In this document: positions 8,905-17,758 of the stretch, in pieces
How positions within the stretch are numbered: position 1 is the first letter of the stretch
How the letters are laid out: each line of letters opens with the position of its first letter
From: an uncultured Spirochaetaceae bacterium
GTDB lineage: Bacteria > Spirochaetota > Spirochaetia > Treponematales > UBA12059
Direction: 5' to 3'
Assembly (NCBI GenBank): GCA_938004315.1
Contig: CALKWG010000062.1
Location: forward strand, 1-35,811
DNA length: 35,811 nucleotides
Notes under the pieces: model-generated
Databases searched by the model: none
What the model saw: only the letters and a program-made list of their open reading frames with translations
Told to the model about the DNA's origin: nothing
Program-made: the position numbers and the translations under genes

Positions 8905-10571
8905 GCGGAATCGGAGAGCCCCGGGCCGAACGCCTCGCCGACGGAGTCTGGCGCGTCAATGTCGCGTTACGCGGCAGCGTCCTTTCCCATAACGGGTATA
9001 TCGCAGCCGCGGGCGGCGCGTATCTGGCCGTCGATCCCGGGTACGAGGCGGGTGCATCCGCCTTGCTCGCGGCCCTGCCGGCCGCGCCGCCCGCCGTCGT
9101 CGCGGCCTTGGATTCGGGGGCTTCGACGCTGTCGGCCCTCGCGGCGCTGCGTCGCGCCGGCTTCTCGGGCGAGATATGGGCGGATTGGGTCGACGCCTTG
9201 GCCCTGGCCGAGGCGGGGCTTCCCGGGCCGTACCGCTATCTGCACGGCGAGGGCCGCGCGGACGGTCCGCTGGGGCGCTACGGGGCGGAGGGCGAGGGTA
9301 TACGTTTCTACTTAGCGGGCGGGCGCCTTTGCGCGTTGCACGAACGGAGCGGCTGCCTGTTCACCGGCCTCGCCGCCTCGTCTATGGGGCGCGACTTGCC
9401 GGCTTCGGTCGACGGGCTCGGAAGGCCCCAGGCGGCCTTTTCGGAGGCCTTCGGCATAGGCGCTCCTTCACGGGCGTTAGCCTTGGCCGAAGGGGCGAGC
9501 TTAGTCTGCCCGCGCTATGGGAGCGCCCTGCCGGCGAGCGCCTGGGCTCCAGGCTCCGCCGTCCGCGTCCCCGCGACGCCCGATCCCGCTCCGGGGCCTT
9601 CGGCGGACATGGAACGCCTGCTCGGGGAGATCGACAAGCTACGAACCGATAACCTGGACCTGCGCTCGGCTATGGTGGTGGCCAGCGACGCCGCCCTGCG
9701 CGACGGCCTGACCGGGCTCTACGCGCGCCCGTATGCCGAGGAGTTCATACGATCCTTGGCCGCCCAAGGCTCGTCCTACGCCTGCGCCTTCGTCGAGCTC
9801 GATAGGCTGAAGGAAATCAACCGCGTGGCCGGGCCGCAGGCCGGCGACGCGCTCTTGGCCGACCTAGCCTCGGCGCTCTCCGAGAGCGCGGCCGAGTCGG
9901 GGACGGCCGCCTACCTGTTCCGCTGGTCCGGGCCCGTCATCCTGGCGGCGATCGACGGCGGGAAGGCCGAGGCCGCCGCCCTGGGCGAGCACCTCCGCGC
10001 CGCCGTCGAGGCCGAGCGGCGCTTCTCCCGGCCGCTTACGGTCTCGGTCGCCGTCGCCTGCTCCGACGAGGTCGCGGCGGGGGCCGAACCCGCCTCCGCG
10101 CTCTACGCCTTGGCGCGGGCCAGGCTGAAGCTCCTCGCCAGGAAGGGCGGGAACGCGGTCCTCGCCGAGAGCGGCGAGGCGCTGGCTGAGAAGTCCCTGG
10201 CCTTGGTGCTGGACGGCGACCCGATAGGGGCTGCTTATATCGTCGAATATTTCAGCGCCCGAGAGTTCGCCGCCGTAGCCTCGTCCCGCGGCGGCGAGGC
10301 GCTCGAGCTTATGGAGAGCTATAAGCCCGAGCTGGTGATAGCCGATGCGTACCTGCCGCAGTACGACGCCTTCCAGCTCCGGGCGCGCATGCTGGCCTCG
10401 ACGGACCTGCGCGGCATACCCTTCGTGCTCCTCGCTGAGTTGAAGACCGACGAGCTGGTCGAGCGCGCGCAGGGCCTAGGCATCTACCATATCTTCCAGA
10501 AACCGGTTCCCCTGCGCGAGCTGTACGGGGTGGCGCGCTATCTAGCCGCCGGCGGGCTCGATGAGCGCTAG
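8901..10571 (+). CDS. Degenerate metallo-beta-lactamase / degenerate GGDEF / receiver fusion
   Basis: 556 residues, three domains. Residues 10-225 follow the metallo-beta-lactamase fold (RVNVALRGSVLSHNGYIAA, then AVDPG), but where the HxHxDH metal motif should be it reads LDSGAST, so metal is probably not bound. Residues 260-420 are a GGDEF-type domain (RDGLTGLYARPYAEEF; a KEINRVAGPQAGDALL block), but the active loop is RWSGPV (residues 341-346), so it should not make cyclic di-GMP. Residues 431-550 are a receiver with Asp482 in IADAYLP and Lys in FQKPV, apparently phosphorylatable. It starts with GTGA overlap and runs 11 bases into the glycosyltransferase gene. Likely a signalling adaptor of the operon; no cognate kinase is adjacent. 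Confidence 0.78.
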   Translation: MSGIGEPRAERLADGVWRVNVALRGSVLSHNGYIAAAGGAYLAVDPGYEAGASALLAALPAAPPAVVAALDSGASTLSALAALRRAGFSGEIWADWVDALALAEAGLPGPYRYLHGEGRADGPLGRYGAEGEGIRFYLAGGRLCALHERSGCLFTGLAASSMGRDLPASVDGLGRPQAAFSEAFGIGAPSRALALAEGASLVCPRYGSALPASAWAPGSAVRVPATPDPAPGPSADMERLLGEIDKLRTDNLDLRSAMVVASDAALRDGLTGLYARPYAEEFIRSLAAQGSSYACAFVELDRLKEINRVAGPQAGDALLADLASALSESAAESGTAAYLFRWSGPVILAAIDGGKAEAAALGEHLRAAVEAERRFSRPLTVSVAVACSDEVAAGAEPASALYALARARLKLLARKGGNAVLAESGEALAEKSLALVLDGDPIGAAYIVEYFSAREFAAVASSRGGEALELMESYKPELVIADAYLPQYDAFQLRARMLASTDLRGIPFVLLAELKTDELVERAQGLGIYHIFQKPVPLRELYGVARYLAAGGLDER

Positions 10572-13401
10572 CCTCCGTGCCATAATCCTCGTCGTCCTCA
10601 TACTCGCCGCCTTGGACGCGGCGCTCGTGATCGCGGTCTTGGCCGAGAAGCTCCATAGACGGCGGGCCTACCGGCGCGATCAAAGGCTCCATGAGGCGCT
10701 CAGGGCGGCCCTAGCGGCGCGCGATCGGGGCGCCCTCTCCGGGCTCGCCGATGCGCGGCCGCGGGCCTTCGCGACGGCGGCTGGGCGATTGGCCGAGCAA
10801 TGCCGTGAGGACGAGGACGCGGCCCGAGCCTTGGCTGAGGTTCTCCGCCTCCCTAAGTCGAGGCGAGCCGCCTTGGCCGACGCCGGTTCGGCCTTCAGGT
10901 ATCGGCGTATCCGCGGCTACCTGACCCTCGGTTTGGCCGGCGACGCCGAGGCCGCCGCCGCCCTGGCGGCGCGCCTAGGCGCTGAGCGGGACCTCTTGTG
11001 CCTGCGCGTCCTCCTTTCGCAGATCGCCGGCCTCGGCTCCCTGGCCGAGCTCGAGGCCTTGGAAGGCGCGCTGACGCGCTGGCCCGGCGGGGCCGGTCCG
11101 TCCGAGTATAGGCTCCTCAAGCCGCTGGCGCATCGATTCACGGAGCGCTATCGCGGCGTCGAGCTTAAGGCGGCGGGCGAGACCGCCGCGCGCCTCTTCC
11201 TCATCGGGCTGCGCTCCAAGCCCGACGAGGACTCATGGCGTCGCGCGGCGATCCTAACCGAGGGCGAGGGAGCCTTGGCCGCTTCCTACCCGGCTTCCCG
11301 ATTCCTCGCCGCCTTCGGCCGCCGTCGGGAGCCGCGCTTCATGGTTCCCCTCGCGTCGATGCTCGGCGGGACGATCGGCCCCGAGGCCCTGGAGCGCTTA
11401 GATCCTTGGTTCGAGGCCGGGGCGCCAGCCGAGGTCCGGGCGGCCGGCGAGGCCGCCGTCGCCGAGATCGCGAGGCGTTACCCTGAAGAACGCGATGCGT
11501 TTTTGACCGCGCTAGCCGAGGCTCCCGAGCCGAAGGCGATCTCGTTGGCCCGCGCCTTGGAATTCAAGCTCGACTATTTCATGCACCGCGAAGGCTCCGA
11601 GCCGAGCTCCGGCCTGGCGAGGATGGTCAAGCTCCTCATCGCTACGGATAAACCGAGCTCCGTCCTCAGGGCCTTCGAAGCCTTGAAGGCGGGCCCGCTC
11701 GTCGACGCCATGGCGTCGCTCCTTTCGGCCGAGCTTCGGACGAGGCCCGAGGCCGCCGCCTTCTTCTCCCGGCACGCTGCGCCGGCTACGCTCGCGGCCC
11801 TCGGGCTCGGCGCCGCCCCGCCGGAGCCCGATAAGCCGCGCATACCGGTGTCTACCCGTGATAAGCTCTTCATCGCCGCGCTGGTCGCCCTCGCCCTGGC
11901 CGCGTTCCCGGCCTTCTTCGTCGTCAGGCAGGGGCCGGCCTTGGCCTATCTTTCCCGATCGGAGCTCCTCTACCGCTTCATCTTCGATTTCCATTATCTA
12001 TTCGCCTGGTATACGATCGCCGTCAACGGGGTCTATCTCGCCTTGCTCGCGCTCTCGGCTGCCAAGCTGCTCTCCCAATCCTGGATTTGGGAGAGCGGGC
12101 TAAAACGTTTCCTGTTCTCGAGCGGGCTCCTGCCCTCGGTCAGCGTGATCGCGCCGGCCTATAACGAGGAGCGGACCATCGTCGATTCGGTGGCCAGCCT
12201 CCTGTCACTCGCGTATCCGCGCGTCGAGGTCATCGTGGTGAACGACGGCTCGAAAGACGGCACCCTGACCGCCTTATCCCGCGGCTTCAGCCTGGAGACG
12301 GCCGGCGCCGGGGCGATCGGGGCGCTGCCCTGCATGCCGGTGCGCACGGTCTACCGCTCGCCCGACGCCCCCGGCCTGGTCGTGATAGACAAGGCCAACG
12401 GCGGCAAGGCAGACGCCCTGAACGCCGGCCTAAACTACGCCGCCGGCGAGTACGTCTGCTGCATAGACGCCGATTCCCTCCTCGACCCGCAGGCCCTGCT
12501 CAGGGCGATGGTTCAAGTCCTGGCGTCGCGGCGGGAGGTGGTCGCCATGGGCGGCAACATCTTCCCGGTGAACGGGAGCGAGGTGGAGCATGGGCATCTG
12601 CAGAAGATAGGCCTCCCTAAAAACCCGTTGGCGGCTTTCCAGACCATGGAGTACCTGCGTTCATTCGTCTCGGGCCGCCTGGGTTGGGCCATGATCGACG
12701 GCCTCCTGATCATCTCCGGCGCGTTCGGGCTGTTCCGACGCGACCGGGTCATGGAGGCCGGCGGCTACATGACGGGCTCGGGCCGCTACCGCAAGGATAC
12801 GGTTGGCGAGGACATGGAGCTAGTCGTGCGCCTGACCCGGGCCGAGCGCGAGGCCGGCCGGCGGGGCAAGGTCGACTACTGCTATAACGCCAATTGCTGG
12901 ACCGAGGTGCCCGAGGACGGCCGAACCCTCTACCGGCAGCGCGACCGCTGGCATCGCGGGCTCATCGAGGTGCTCCTGCAGCATCGCGGCATGGCCATGC
13001 GGCCGCGTTACGGCCCGGCGGGTCTTTTCGGGATGCCGTATTTCTTCGCCTTCGAGCTGGCCGGTCCCTGGCTCGAGCTCTCCGGCTACGCGGTGCTGGC
13101 TATCTCGCTTCTCTTCTCCCTGATCGACCCCATCGTCAGCCTGGCCGTATTCTCCTTGGCGCTATTCTTCGGGATCCTCATCTCGCTGTCCTCCCTCCTC
13201 CTGGCGGAACGGCAGGTCGTCTATTTCAGGCCTAAGGAATTCGCCGGCCTCATCGGCTTGTCCTTCCTAGAGAACCTGAGCTTTAGGCAGATCATGAGCA
13301 TGTCGCGCGCCTGGGCGTTCGCGCAGTTCTTCTTTAAGAGCAAGGGTTGGCAGAAGGCCGAGCGCCGCGGCTTCGCCCGATCGGGGGTCGGCCATGCGTA
13401 A
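10561..13401 (+). CDS. Membrane family 2 glycosyltransferase with helical-repeat N-terminus (polysaccharide synthase)
   Basis: 946 residues. One N-terminal membrane segment (about 6-27), then about 400 residues of Ala/Leu-rich helices that look like HEAT or TPR-type repeats, two membrane segments near 436-457 and 484-505, a GT2 catalytic domain and C-terminal membrane helices near 830-890. Catalytic signatures of processive synthases are intact: NDGSKDGT (Asp562), DADS (636-639), GED (Glu750-Asp751) and the QxxRW motif QRDRW (793-797). This resembles PgaC, BcsA and hyaluronan-synthase-type enzymes that polymerise and export a polysaccharide. The sugar is not predictable. The cytosolic repeat domain is unusual and could receive the partner-switch signal (inference). 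It overlaps neighbours by 11 and 8 bases. Confidence 0.85.
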   Translation: MSASLRAIILVVLILAALDAALVIAVLAEKLHRRRAYRRDQRLHEALRAALAARDRGALSGLADARPRAFATAAGRLAEQCREDEDAARALAEVLRLPKSRRAALADAGSAFRYRRIRGYLTLGLAGDAEAAAALAARLGAERDLLCLRVLLSQIAGLGSLAELEALEGALTRWPGGAGPSEYRLLKPLAHRFTERYRGVELKAAGETAARLFLIGLRSKPDEDSWRRAAILTEGEGALAASYPASRFLAAFGRRREPRFMVPLASMLGGTIGPEALERLDPWFEAGAPAEVRAAGEAAVAEIARRYPEERDAFLTALAEAPEPKAISLARALEFKLDYFMHREGSEPSSGLARMVKLLIATDKPSSVLRAFEALKAGPLVDAMASLLSAELRTRPEAAAFFSRHAAPATLAALGLGAAPPEPDKPRIPVSTRDKLFIAALVALALAAFPAFFVVRQGPALAYLSRSELLYRFIFDFHYLFAWYTIAVNGVYLALLALSAAKLLSQSWIWESGLKRFLFSSGLLPSVSVIAPAYNEERTIVDSVASLLSLAYPRVEVIVVNDGSKDGTLTALSRGFSLETAGAGAIGALPCMPVRTVYRSPDAPGLVVIDKANGGKADALNAGLNYAAGEYVCCIDADSLLDPQALLRAMVQVLASRREVVAMGGNIFPVNGSEVEHGHLQKIGLPKNPLAAFQTMEYLRSFVSGRLGWAMIDGLLIISGAFGLFRRDRVMEAGGYMTGSGRYRKDTVGEDMELVVRLTRAEREAGRRGKVDYCYNANCWTEVPEDGRTLYRQRDRWHRGLIEVLLQHRGMAMRPRYGPAGLFGMPYFFAFELAGPWLELSGYAVLAISLLFSLIDPIVSLAVFSLALFFGILISLSSLLLAERQVVYFRPKEFAGLIGLSFLENLSFRQIMSMSRAWAFAQFFFKSKGWQKAERRGFARSGVGHA

Positions 13402-16400
13402 GTATCTGATCTATCTGGCCTTGCCCTTGGCGATGGCGGCGCTCGTCGCGCTACGCCTGGTCGCGGCCTCGTTGGCCGGCCCCGCGCCCCGCGTGGCCGT
13501 CGAGCTACGCGGAGAGACGGGGGCCGAGGCCGGCGATTTCCTCTTCAAGGCCGTCGCGCGCGCCGGATACGCCGTCTCGTCGGGGGCCGCGGGCGGAGTT
13601 CCGCGCCTCTTCGCGCTCGATAGCCCGCTCGACGCCTGGGGCGAGGGAACGGCGGCGGGCGGCCCCTTCCATCCGCTCCTGGACGAGGCGCGAGACGCGG
13701 CGCTTAGCGGGGCCGCGGTCCTGGTCGGCTATGCGTGCCTGGCCGGGACGGAGCGCCCTGAGCTCCGGGCCGGGCTCTCCTCGTGGACCGGCCTGGGAGC
13801 TCCGCTCTGGGCGGGGAGCTACTACGAGGATCTAGGCTCGGACGAGCCGCCCCGTAGGCTCAAGGCCGCCTGGGAGGCGTACGCCGGGCGGGCTTGGGAA
13901 TACTCCGGCCCGGGCGTCGCGATCGAGGGCCTGGGCGAGCGCAGCGGCCGCGTCGTCGTGCTCCGCCGCGGCGTCGAGCTGGCCCCGCGCTTCCTGGAGC
14001 TTTCGGGCGAGGCCGGCGGCGTCCGCGTCCAAACCCTCTGGGGCGGCCGCTTCGTGACCGGCGGGGAAGGGCCTTGGGAGCGCGCCGCGTCCGGCGGCGT
14101 ACGTGACGCCTTCGACGGAGCCCGGGCCGCGGCTTTCCCGAAGGCCGAGGCCTTGGTAAGCGCCGCCTTCGGCCTGACCGAGGCGGGCCGGGCGGCCCTG
14201 GCCGCCGAGGGCGTCCCCGAACGCTTCCCGGCGCTTACGCGGCGGCCGTACGGCCGGGGGGCGGTTATGGTAGCGGCCGCGGACATCTTGTCGTCCGGGT
14301 CGTTCAGGCCGTCTATCGGGCCGACCGGTTCGCCTTCGACTCGCGCGGCTATGGTCCTGGACGAACCGACCGATCCCTATGCCCGAGCGGCCAAGGTCGC
14401 CGTGCCCTTCGTCAAGGCCGCGGCCAACGCGGCGGCCGCCGGCGGGATCGGCTCGGCCGGCGTTCGGGGCGGCGCGACGGATGCCTTCGCCGCCGGCGGC
14501 GGCGCGGGTTCGCCCGGCGCGGCCCGCTTCCGAGCCGGGTCGCGGTATTTAGAGCGCTCGCTCGACGGCGGCGGCTGGGAACCCTGGTTCGTCAAGGCGG
14601 TGAACTACGGGCCCGCCGAGCCGGGTCGCTGGTTCGGTGAAGCGCCGCGCGACGAGGCTTCGTACGCCCTCTCGATAGCAGCGATGTCGGCCGCCGGCTT
14701 CGACGCGGTCAGGGTCTACACGCTCCTGCCGCCTGCCTTCTACCGCGCCTTGGCCGCCTGGAACCTCTCAGGCGCGCGGCCGTTGTACCTCATCCAGGAG
14801 ATCTGGCTCGATGAAGAGACGCCCGGCCACGATTTAGGCGATCCGGACTTCGTCGCCGATTACCTCGATGAATCGGACCGCGTGATCGACGCCATCCTCG
14901 GCGCGGCGTCGATAGCCGAGCGGCGGCTGCGGGCCTGGGGCGAGTACCGAGCCGACCTGAGCCCCTGGCTGGCGGCGGTCCTCGTAGGCCGGGAGCTCCT
15001 GCCCGAGGAGATCGAGGCGACGCGCAAGGCCCGCCCAGGCGATCCCTACGACGGCGACTTGATACGATCGAGCGGCGGCGCGGCCGAGGCCGTCCTGGCG
15101 CGCATGGCCGATAGGGCGGCCGCGCGCTTGGCCGAGCGCGGCTCGCCGGGCGTTCCCTTGGGCTTCGTATCCTGGCCGACGCTCGACCCGCTCGCGCATC
15201 CGTCGGACTGGGCCGTCGGTTCGGCCAGGCCGCCCTATAACGACCGCGAGGAGTTCGATTTCTTCGCCCTCGCCGCGGGAAGCGCGTGGCCGGCGGGTAT
15301 CTTCGCCGCCTACCATATCTATCCGAACTATCCGGACTTCATGACCCGATCGGCGCGTTACGAGCCCGAGCGGACGGGCGCGGAGCCCGCCCCCCAAGCC
15401 GGCCGCTTCCTGCCGCCGGCCGTCGTCCGCGGCGTCGCGGACCATGGCGCGGCCGCGACGCGCTATCGCGCCTATCTGGAGGAGCTCCTGGCCGCCCTCC
15501 CGCCCATGCCCCTCTTCGTGGCCGAATTCGGCCTGGCCACCGGCTACGGCGCGGCGCGCCTCCATCCGGAAGGTTGGGATCACGGCGGTCTGTCGGAGCC
15601 CGACCAAGCCCGGGGGCTCGTCGCCCTCTTCGAAGCGATCGCCGAGGCCGGGGCGGCCGGCGGGGCGGTGTTCCAATGGGCCGACGAATGGGCCAAGAAG
15701 ACCTGGACGAGCGAGCCCTTCATGATCCCCTACGACCGGCACCCGCTGTGGCACAACGCCGTCGACCCCGAGCAGAACTACGGTATCGTCGCCTGGGAGG
15801 CCGGGCCCGCGGGGTCTGGCGATCACGGCGACGCGGCGAGCGACCCCGCGGCCGGAGCGCCCGATCGCGGCGGCCTACGCATAAGCTACGACCCGGCTTT
15901 CCTCATCATACGCGTCGCGGCTCCGGAGCCCGTCGGCGGCGCCGAGGGAATCTCCTTAAGCCTCGGCTTGGACCTCGCGCCGGGCGCGAGCGGTGAGCGG
16001 CGCCTGTATCCCGGCGGCCCCGAAGCGCCCATCGGCGTCGAGTTTCTCCTGCGGGCCGAGCTGAAAGACGGAAAGCTCGCGGCCGCGCGCCTGCTCGTTC
16101 ACGCCGATTACAACCGCGGCGGCGGCAGGCTCTCGCCGACGGCCTCGGATGTAGGCGGCTTCACCCGGATGCTCGGCCTCGTGAACCCGGCCATCGCGGC
16201 CCGCGACGGCCGCTTCTATCCTTCGCTCTGGGAGGACGCTAGCGAACTGCCCCTGGGCCCCGGCGGCTTGGCCGAGTATAAGGCGGAAGGCTACCTGGAG
16301 TTCAGGCTGCCCTGGTCCAGGCTCAACGTGGCCGACCCCTCGTCGCGTCGATTGCTCCTAGATGCCCGTCCGGACCCGGCCTCGGCCGGCAGGGACGGCC

Positions 16401-16603
16401 TCCGTACGATTGAGCTCGACGAGCTGCGCGCCTGGGGCCATTGGCGGGGCGATACCGTCGCCTTCATCCCCGGACGCGACGAGGCGTACGCCTTCTCGAT
16501 GCCCGCCTGGGAGGAGTTGGCCTATAGGCATCGGCCCAAGGCCGCCTACGCCGCGCTCGCCGAGTTCCTGCCGGGCTGGAACCCGCGCTTGACCCGCCCC
16601 TGA
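13394..16603 (+). CDS. Membrane-anchored clan GH-A glycosidase with C-terminal beta domain
   Basis: 1069 residues. An N-terminal hydrophobic segment (about 4-27) acts as signal or anchor, so the bulk is periplasmic. Residues 30-310 are of unknown fold, followed by an Ala/Gly-rich linker (about 335-375). A TIM barrel at about 385-770 starts with the motif WFVKAVNYGP. It has two glutamates at positions typical of retaining clan GH-A enzymes: Glu534 in VGRELLPEE (acid/base) and Glu711 in FVAEFGLATG (nucleophile), then a tryptophan-rich final strand QWADEW. Residues 800-1060 are beta-rich, perhaps carbohydrate-binding. It is the last gene of the synthase operon, overlapping it by 8 bases, so it probably trims, modifies or releases the polymer. 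Exact GH family uncertain. Confidence 0.72.
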   Translation: MRKYLIYLALPLAMAALVALRLVAASLAGPAPRVAVELRGETGAEAGDFLFKAVARAGYAVSSGAAGGVPRLFALDSPLDAWGEGTAAGGPFHPLLDEARDAALSGAAVLVGYACLAGTERPELRAGLSSWTGLGAPLWAGSYYEDLGSDEPPRRLKAAWEAYAGRAWEYSGPGVAIEGLGERSGRVVVLRRGVELAPRFLELSGEAGGVRVQTLWGGRFVTGGEGPWERAASGGVRDAFDGARAAAFPKAEALVSAAFGLTEAGRAALAAEGVPERFPALTRRPYGRGAVMVAAADILSSGSFRPSIGPTGSPSTRAAMVLDEPTDPYARAAKVAVPFVKAAANAAAAGGIGSAGVRGGATDAFAAGGGAGSPGAARFRAGSRYLERSLDGGGWEPWFVKAVNYGPAEPGRWFGEAPRDEASYALSIAAMSAAGFDAVRVYTLLPPAFYRALAAWNLSGARPLYLIQEIWLDEETPGHDLGDPDFVADYLDESDRVIDAILGAASIAERRLRAWGEYRADLSPWLAAVLVGRELLPEEIEATRKARPGDPYDGDLIRSSGGAAEAVLARMADRAAARLAERGSPGVPLGFVSWPTLDPLAHPSDWAVGSARPPYNDREEFDFFALAAGSAWPAGIFAAYHIYPNYPDFMTRSARYEPERTGAEPAPQAGRFLPPAVVRGVADHGAAATRYRAYLEELLAALPPMPLFVAEFGLATGYGAARLHPEGWDHGGLSEPDQARGLVALFEAIAEAGAAGGAVFQWADEWAKKTWTSEPFMIPYDRHPLWHNAVDPEQNYGIVAWEAGPAGSGDHGDAASDPAAGAPDRGGLRISYDPAFLIIRVAAPEPVGGAEGISLSLGLDLAPGASGERRLYPGGPEAPIGVEFLLRAELKDGKLAAARLLVHADYNRGGGRLSPTASDVGGFTRMLGLVNPAIAARDGRFYPSLWEDASELPLGPGGLAEYKAEGYLEFRLPWSRLNVADPSSRRLLLDARPDPASAGRDGLRTIELDELRAWGHWRGDTVAFIPGRDEAYAFSMPAWEELAYRHRPKAAYAALAEFLPGWNPRLTRP

Positions 16604-16649
16604 GCCCCGAGCGCGTCTAGTCGAGCGTGCCTCGTCAAGCGCGGTCGGC

Positions 16650-16695
16650 GGCCCGCGCGGACATATGTCCTTGCCCTCCGCGCCCCGCGCGGGCC
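16650..16695. repeat. Nested inverted repeats after the exopolysaccharide operon
   Basis: GGCCCGCGCGG (16650-16660) pairs perfectly with CCGCGCGGGCC (16685-16695). Overlapping the left arm is a separate 12-base palindrome GGACATATGTCC (16659-16670). No T-run follows. It could act as a hairpin ending the upstream transcript or as an operator for the transporter pair downstream; sequence alone does not decide. Confidence 0.5.
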
Positions 16696-16771
16696 AGTAT
16701 GGCGCGTAGGCTGCAAGCGGCGGGCGCGGGTATGAAGACCCGGCCGGCCGTTCGTCCCCGGGAGGATAGTC

Positions 16772-17203
16772 GTGTACCAAGCCGCGGTCGTCGCCATAGG
16801 CGGCCTTATCAGCGTGATGCTCGCCATGAACGCGGGGCTCGAGCGGGCCGTAGGGCAGCTGCGCGCATTGCTCATCATCCATGCCGCCGGCCTCGTCGCG
16901 GTGTCGATCCTCCTGGCGCTACGGCGGGAGCGGCTCAAGCTGCGCTCGGACTTGCCGCCCTATTACTACCTGGCCGGCGCCATGGGCGCAGGCCTGACGG
17001 TCATCAACAATTGGACCGTGAGCGCCATAGGCATGGCCCTGACCCTCTCGCTCGGCATCTTCGGCCAGCTGGCCGCCTCGGCGGCCATCGACCAGTGGGG
17101 CTTCTTCGGCATGACGAGGCGGCCGTTCAAGCCAGGCAAGGTCCTCGGCTTCGCCCTGATGGCCGCCGGCATCGCGGTCATGGCGTTCGGCGGGGAGGCC
17201 TAA
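16772..17203 (+). CDS. Half-size DMT-superfamily transporter subunit (YdcZ/DUF606), first of pair
   Basis: 143 residues with about five hydrophobic helices (for example AAVVAIGGLISVMLAMNAGL at the start), matching one half of a ten-helix drug/metabolite transporter. The internal stretch AGAMGAGLTVINNWTVSAIG and the C-terminal VLGFALMAAGIAVMAFGG resemble the YdcZ (DUF606) family. A GTG start at 16772 is supported by GGGAGGA just upstream. It is followed after one base by a homologous subunit, so the two probably form an antiparallel heterodimer in the inner membrane. Substrate unknown. Confidence 0.8.
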   Translation: MYQAAVVAIGGLISVMLAMNAGLERAVGQLRALLIIHAAGLVAVSILLALRRERLKLRSDLPPYYYLAGAMGAGLTVINNWTVSAIGMALTLSLGIFGQLAASAAIDQWGFFGMTRRPFKPGKVLGFALMAAGIAVMAFGGEA

Positions 17204-17204
17204 G

Positions 17205-17696
17205 ATGGTGTACTTCTTCGCCGCGCTCGCCGGCGCCATGGTCATCACGAGCATGTCGATGAACTCCCGCCTGGCCGGTCGGATCGGGAGCTTCCAAGCG
17301 ACCTTTATGAATTACACCGCCGGGCTCTCCGTGATCCTGGTCGCGGCCGCCTTCGGCGGCGCCTTGTCGGGGAGCGGATGGGCTCTGCCCGCCCCGATCT
17401 TCCTCTTCGGCGGTATCCTGGGCGTGGCCATCGTGGCCAGCGTCAACGTGATCCTGCCCAAGGTGCCGGTGGTCTACGTGACGGCGCTCATGTTCGTAGG
17501 GCAGATCGTCGCCGGCCTGGCCATGGACCTGGCCCGCGACGGCGAGGCCGCCTGGGCCAAGGTCGCCGGGGCCGCCCTGGTCTTCGCCGGGGTCCTCGTC
17601 AACGCCCTGCAGGATCGCGAGTCGACGCCGGCCGGAGCCGCCCCCGCCGCGGGCCTCGCCGCCTCGGAATCCGCCGCCGAAAACGACCCCGCTTGA
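17205..17696 (+). CDS. Half-size DMT-superfamily transporter subunit (YdcZ/DUF606), second of pair
   Basis: 163 residues with about five membrane helices and the family-typical pattern GAMVITSMSMNSRLAGRIGS near the start, MNYTAGLSVILVA, and a final helix AAWAKVAGAALVFAGVLVNA. A polar Ala-rich tail of about 25 residues follows. The ATG lies one base after the stop of the first subunit, so the pair is one transcriptional unit and presumably one transporter. Nothing in the flanking genes reveals the substrate. Confidence 0.8.
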   Translation: MVYFFAALAGAMVITSMSMNSRLAGRIGSFQATFMNYTAGLSVILVAAAFGGALSGSGWALPAPIFLFGGILGVAIVASVNVILPKVPVVYVTALMFVGQIVAGLAMDLARDGEAAWAKVAGAALVFAGVLVNALQDRESTPAGAAPAAGLAASESAAENDPA

Positions 17697-17758
17697 CGCG
17701 CCGCAGCCTTTTAGGGCATCCTGCGCCCCGTCGCGGCGCTTCGGCCCCGCGGCTTCAT

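Noticed and set aside
10499..10508. AAACCGGTTC as a third copy of the glucan operator
   Set aside because: It is inside the receiver-domain coding sequence, encodes the conserved QKPVP stretch, and has only one half matching fully.
13394..16603. Very long reading frames on the opposite strand of the GH-A and other GC-rich genes
   Set aside because: Their residues are Arg/Gly/Ala-rich with no motifs, whereas the plus-strand genes show complete catalytic signatures.
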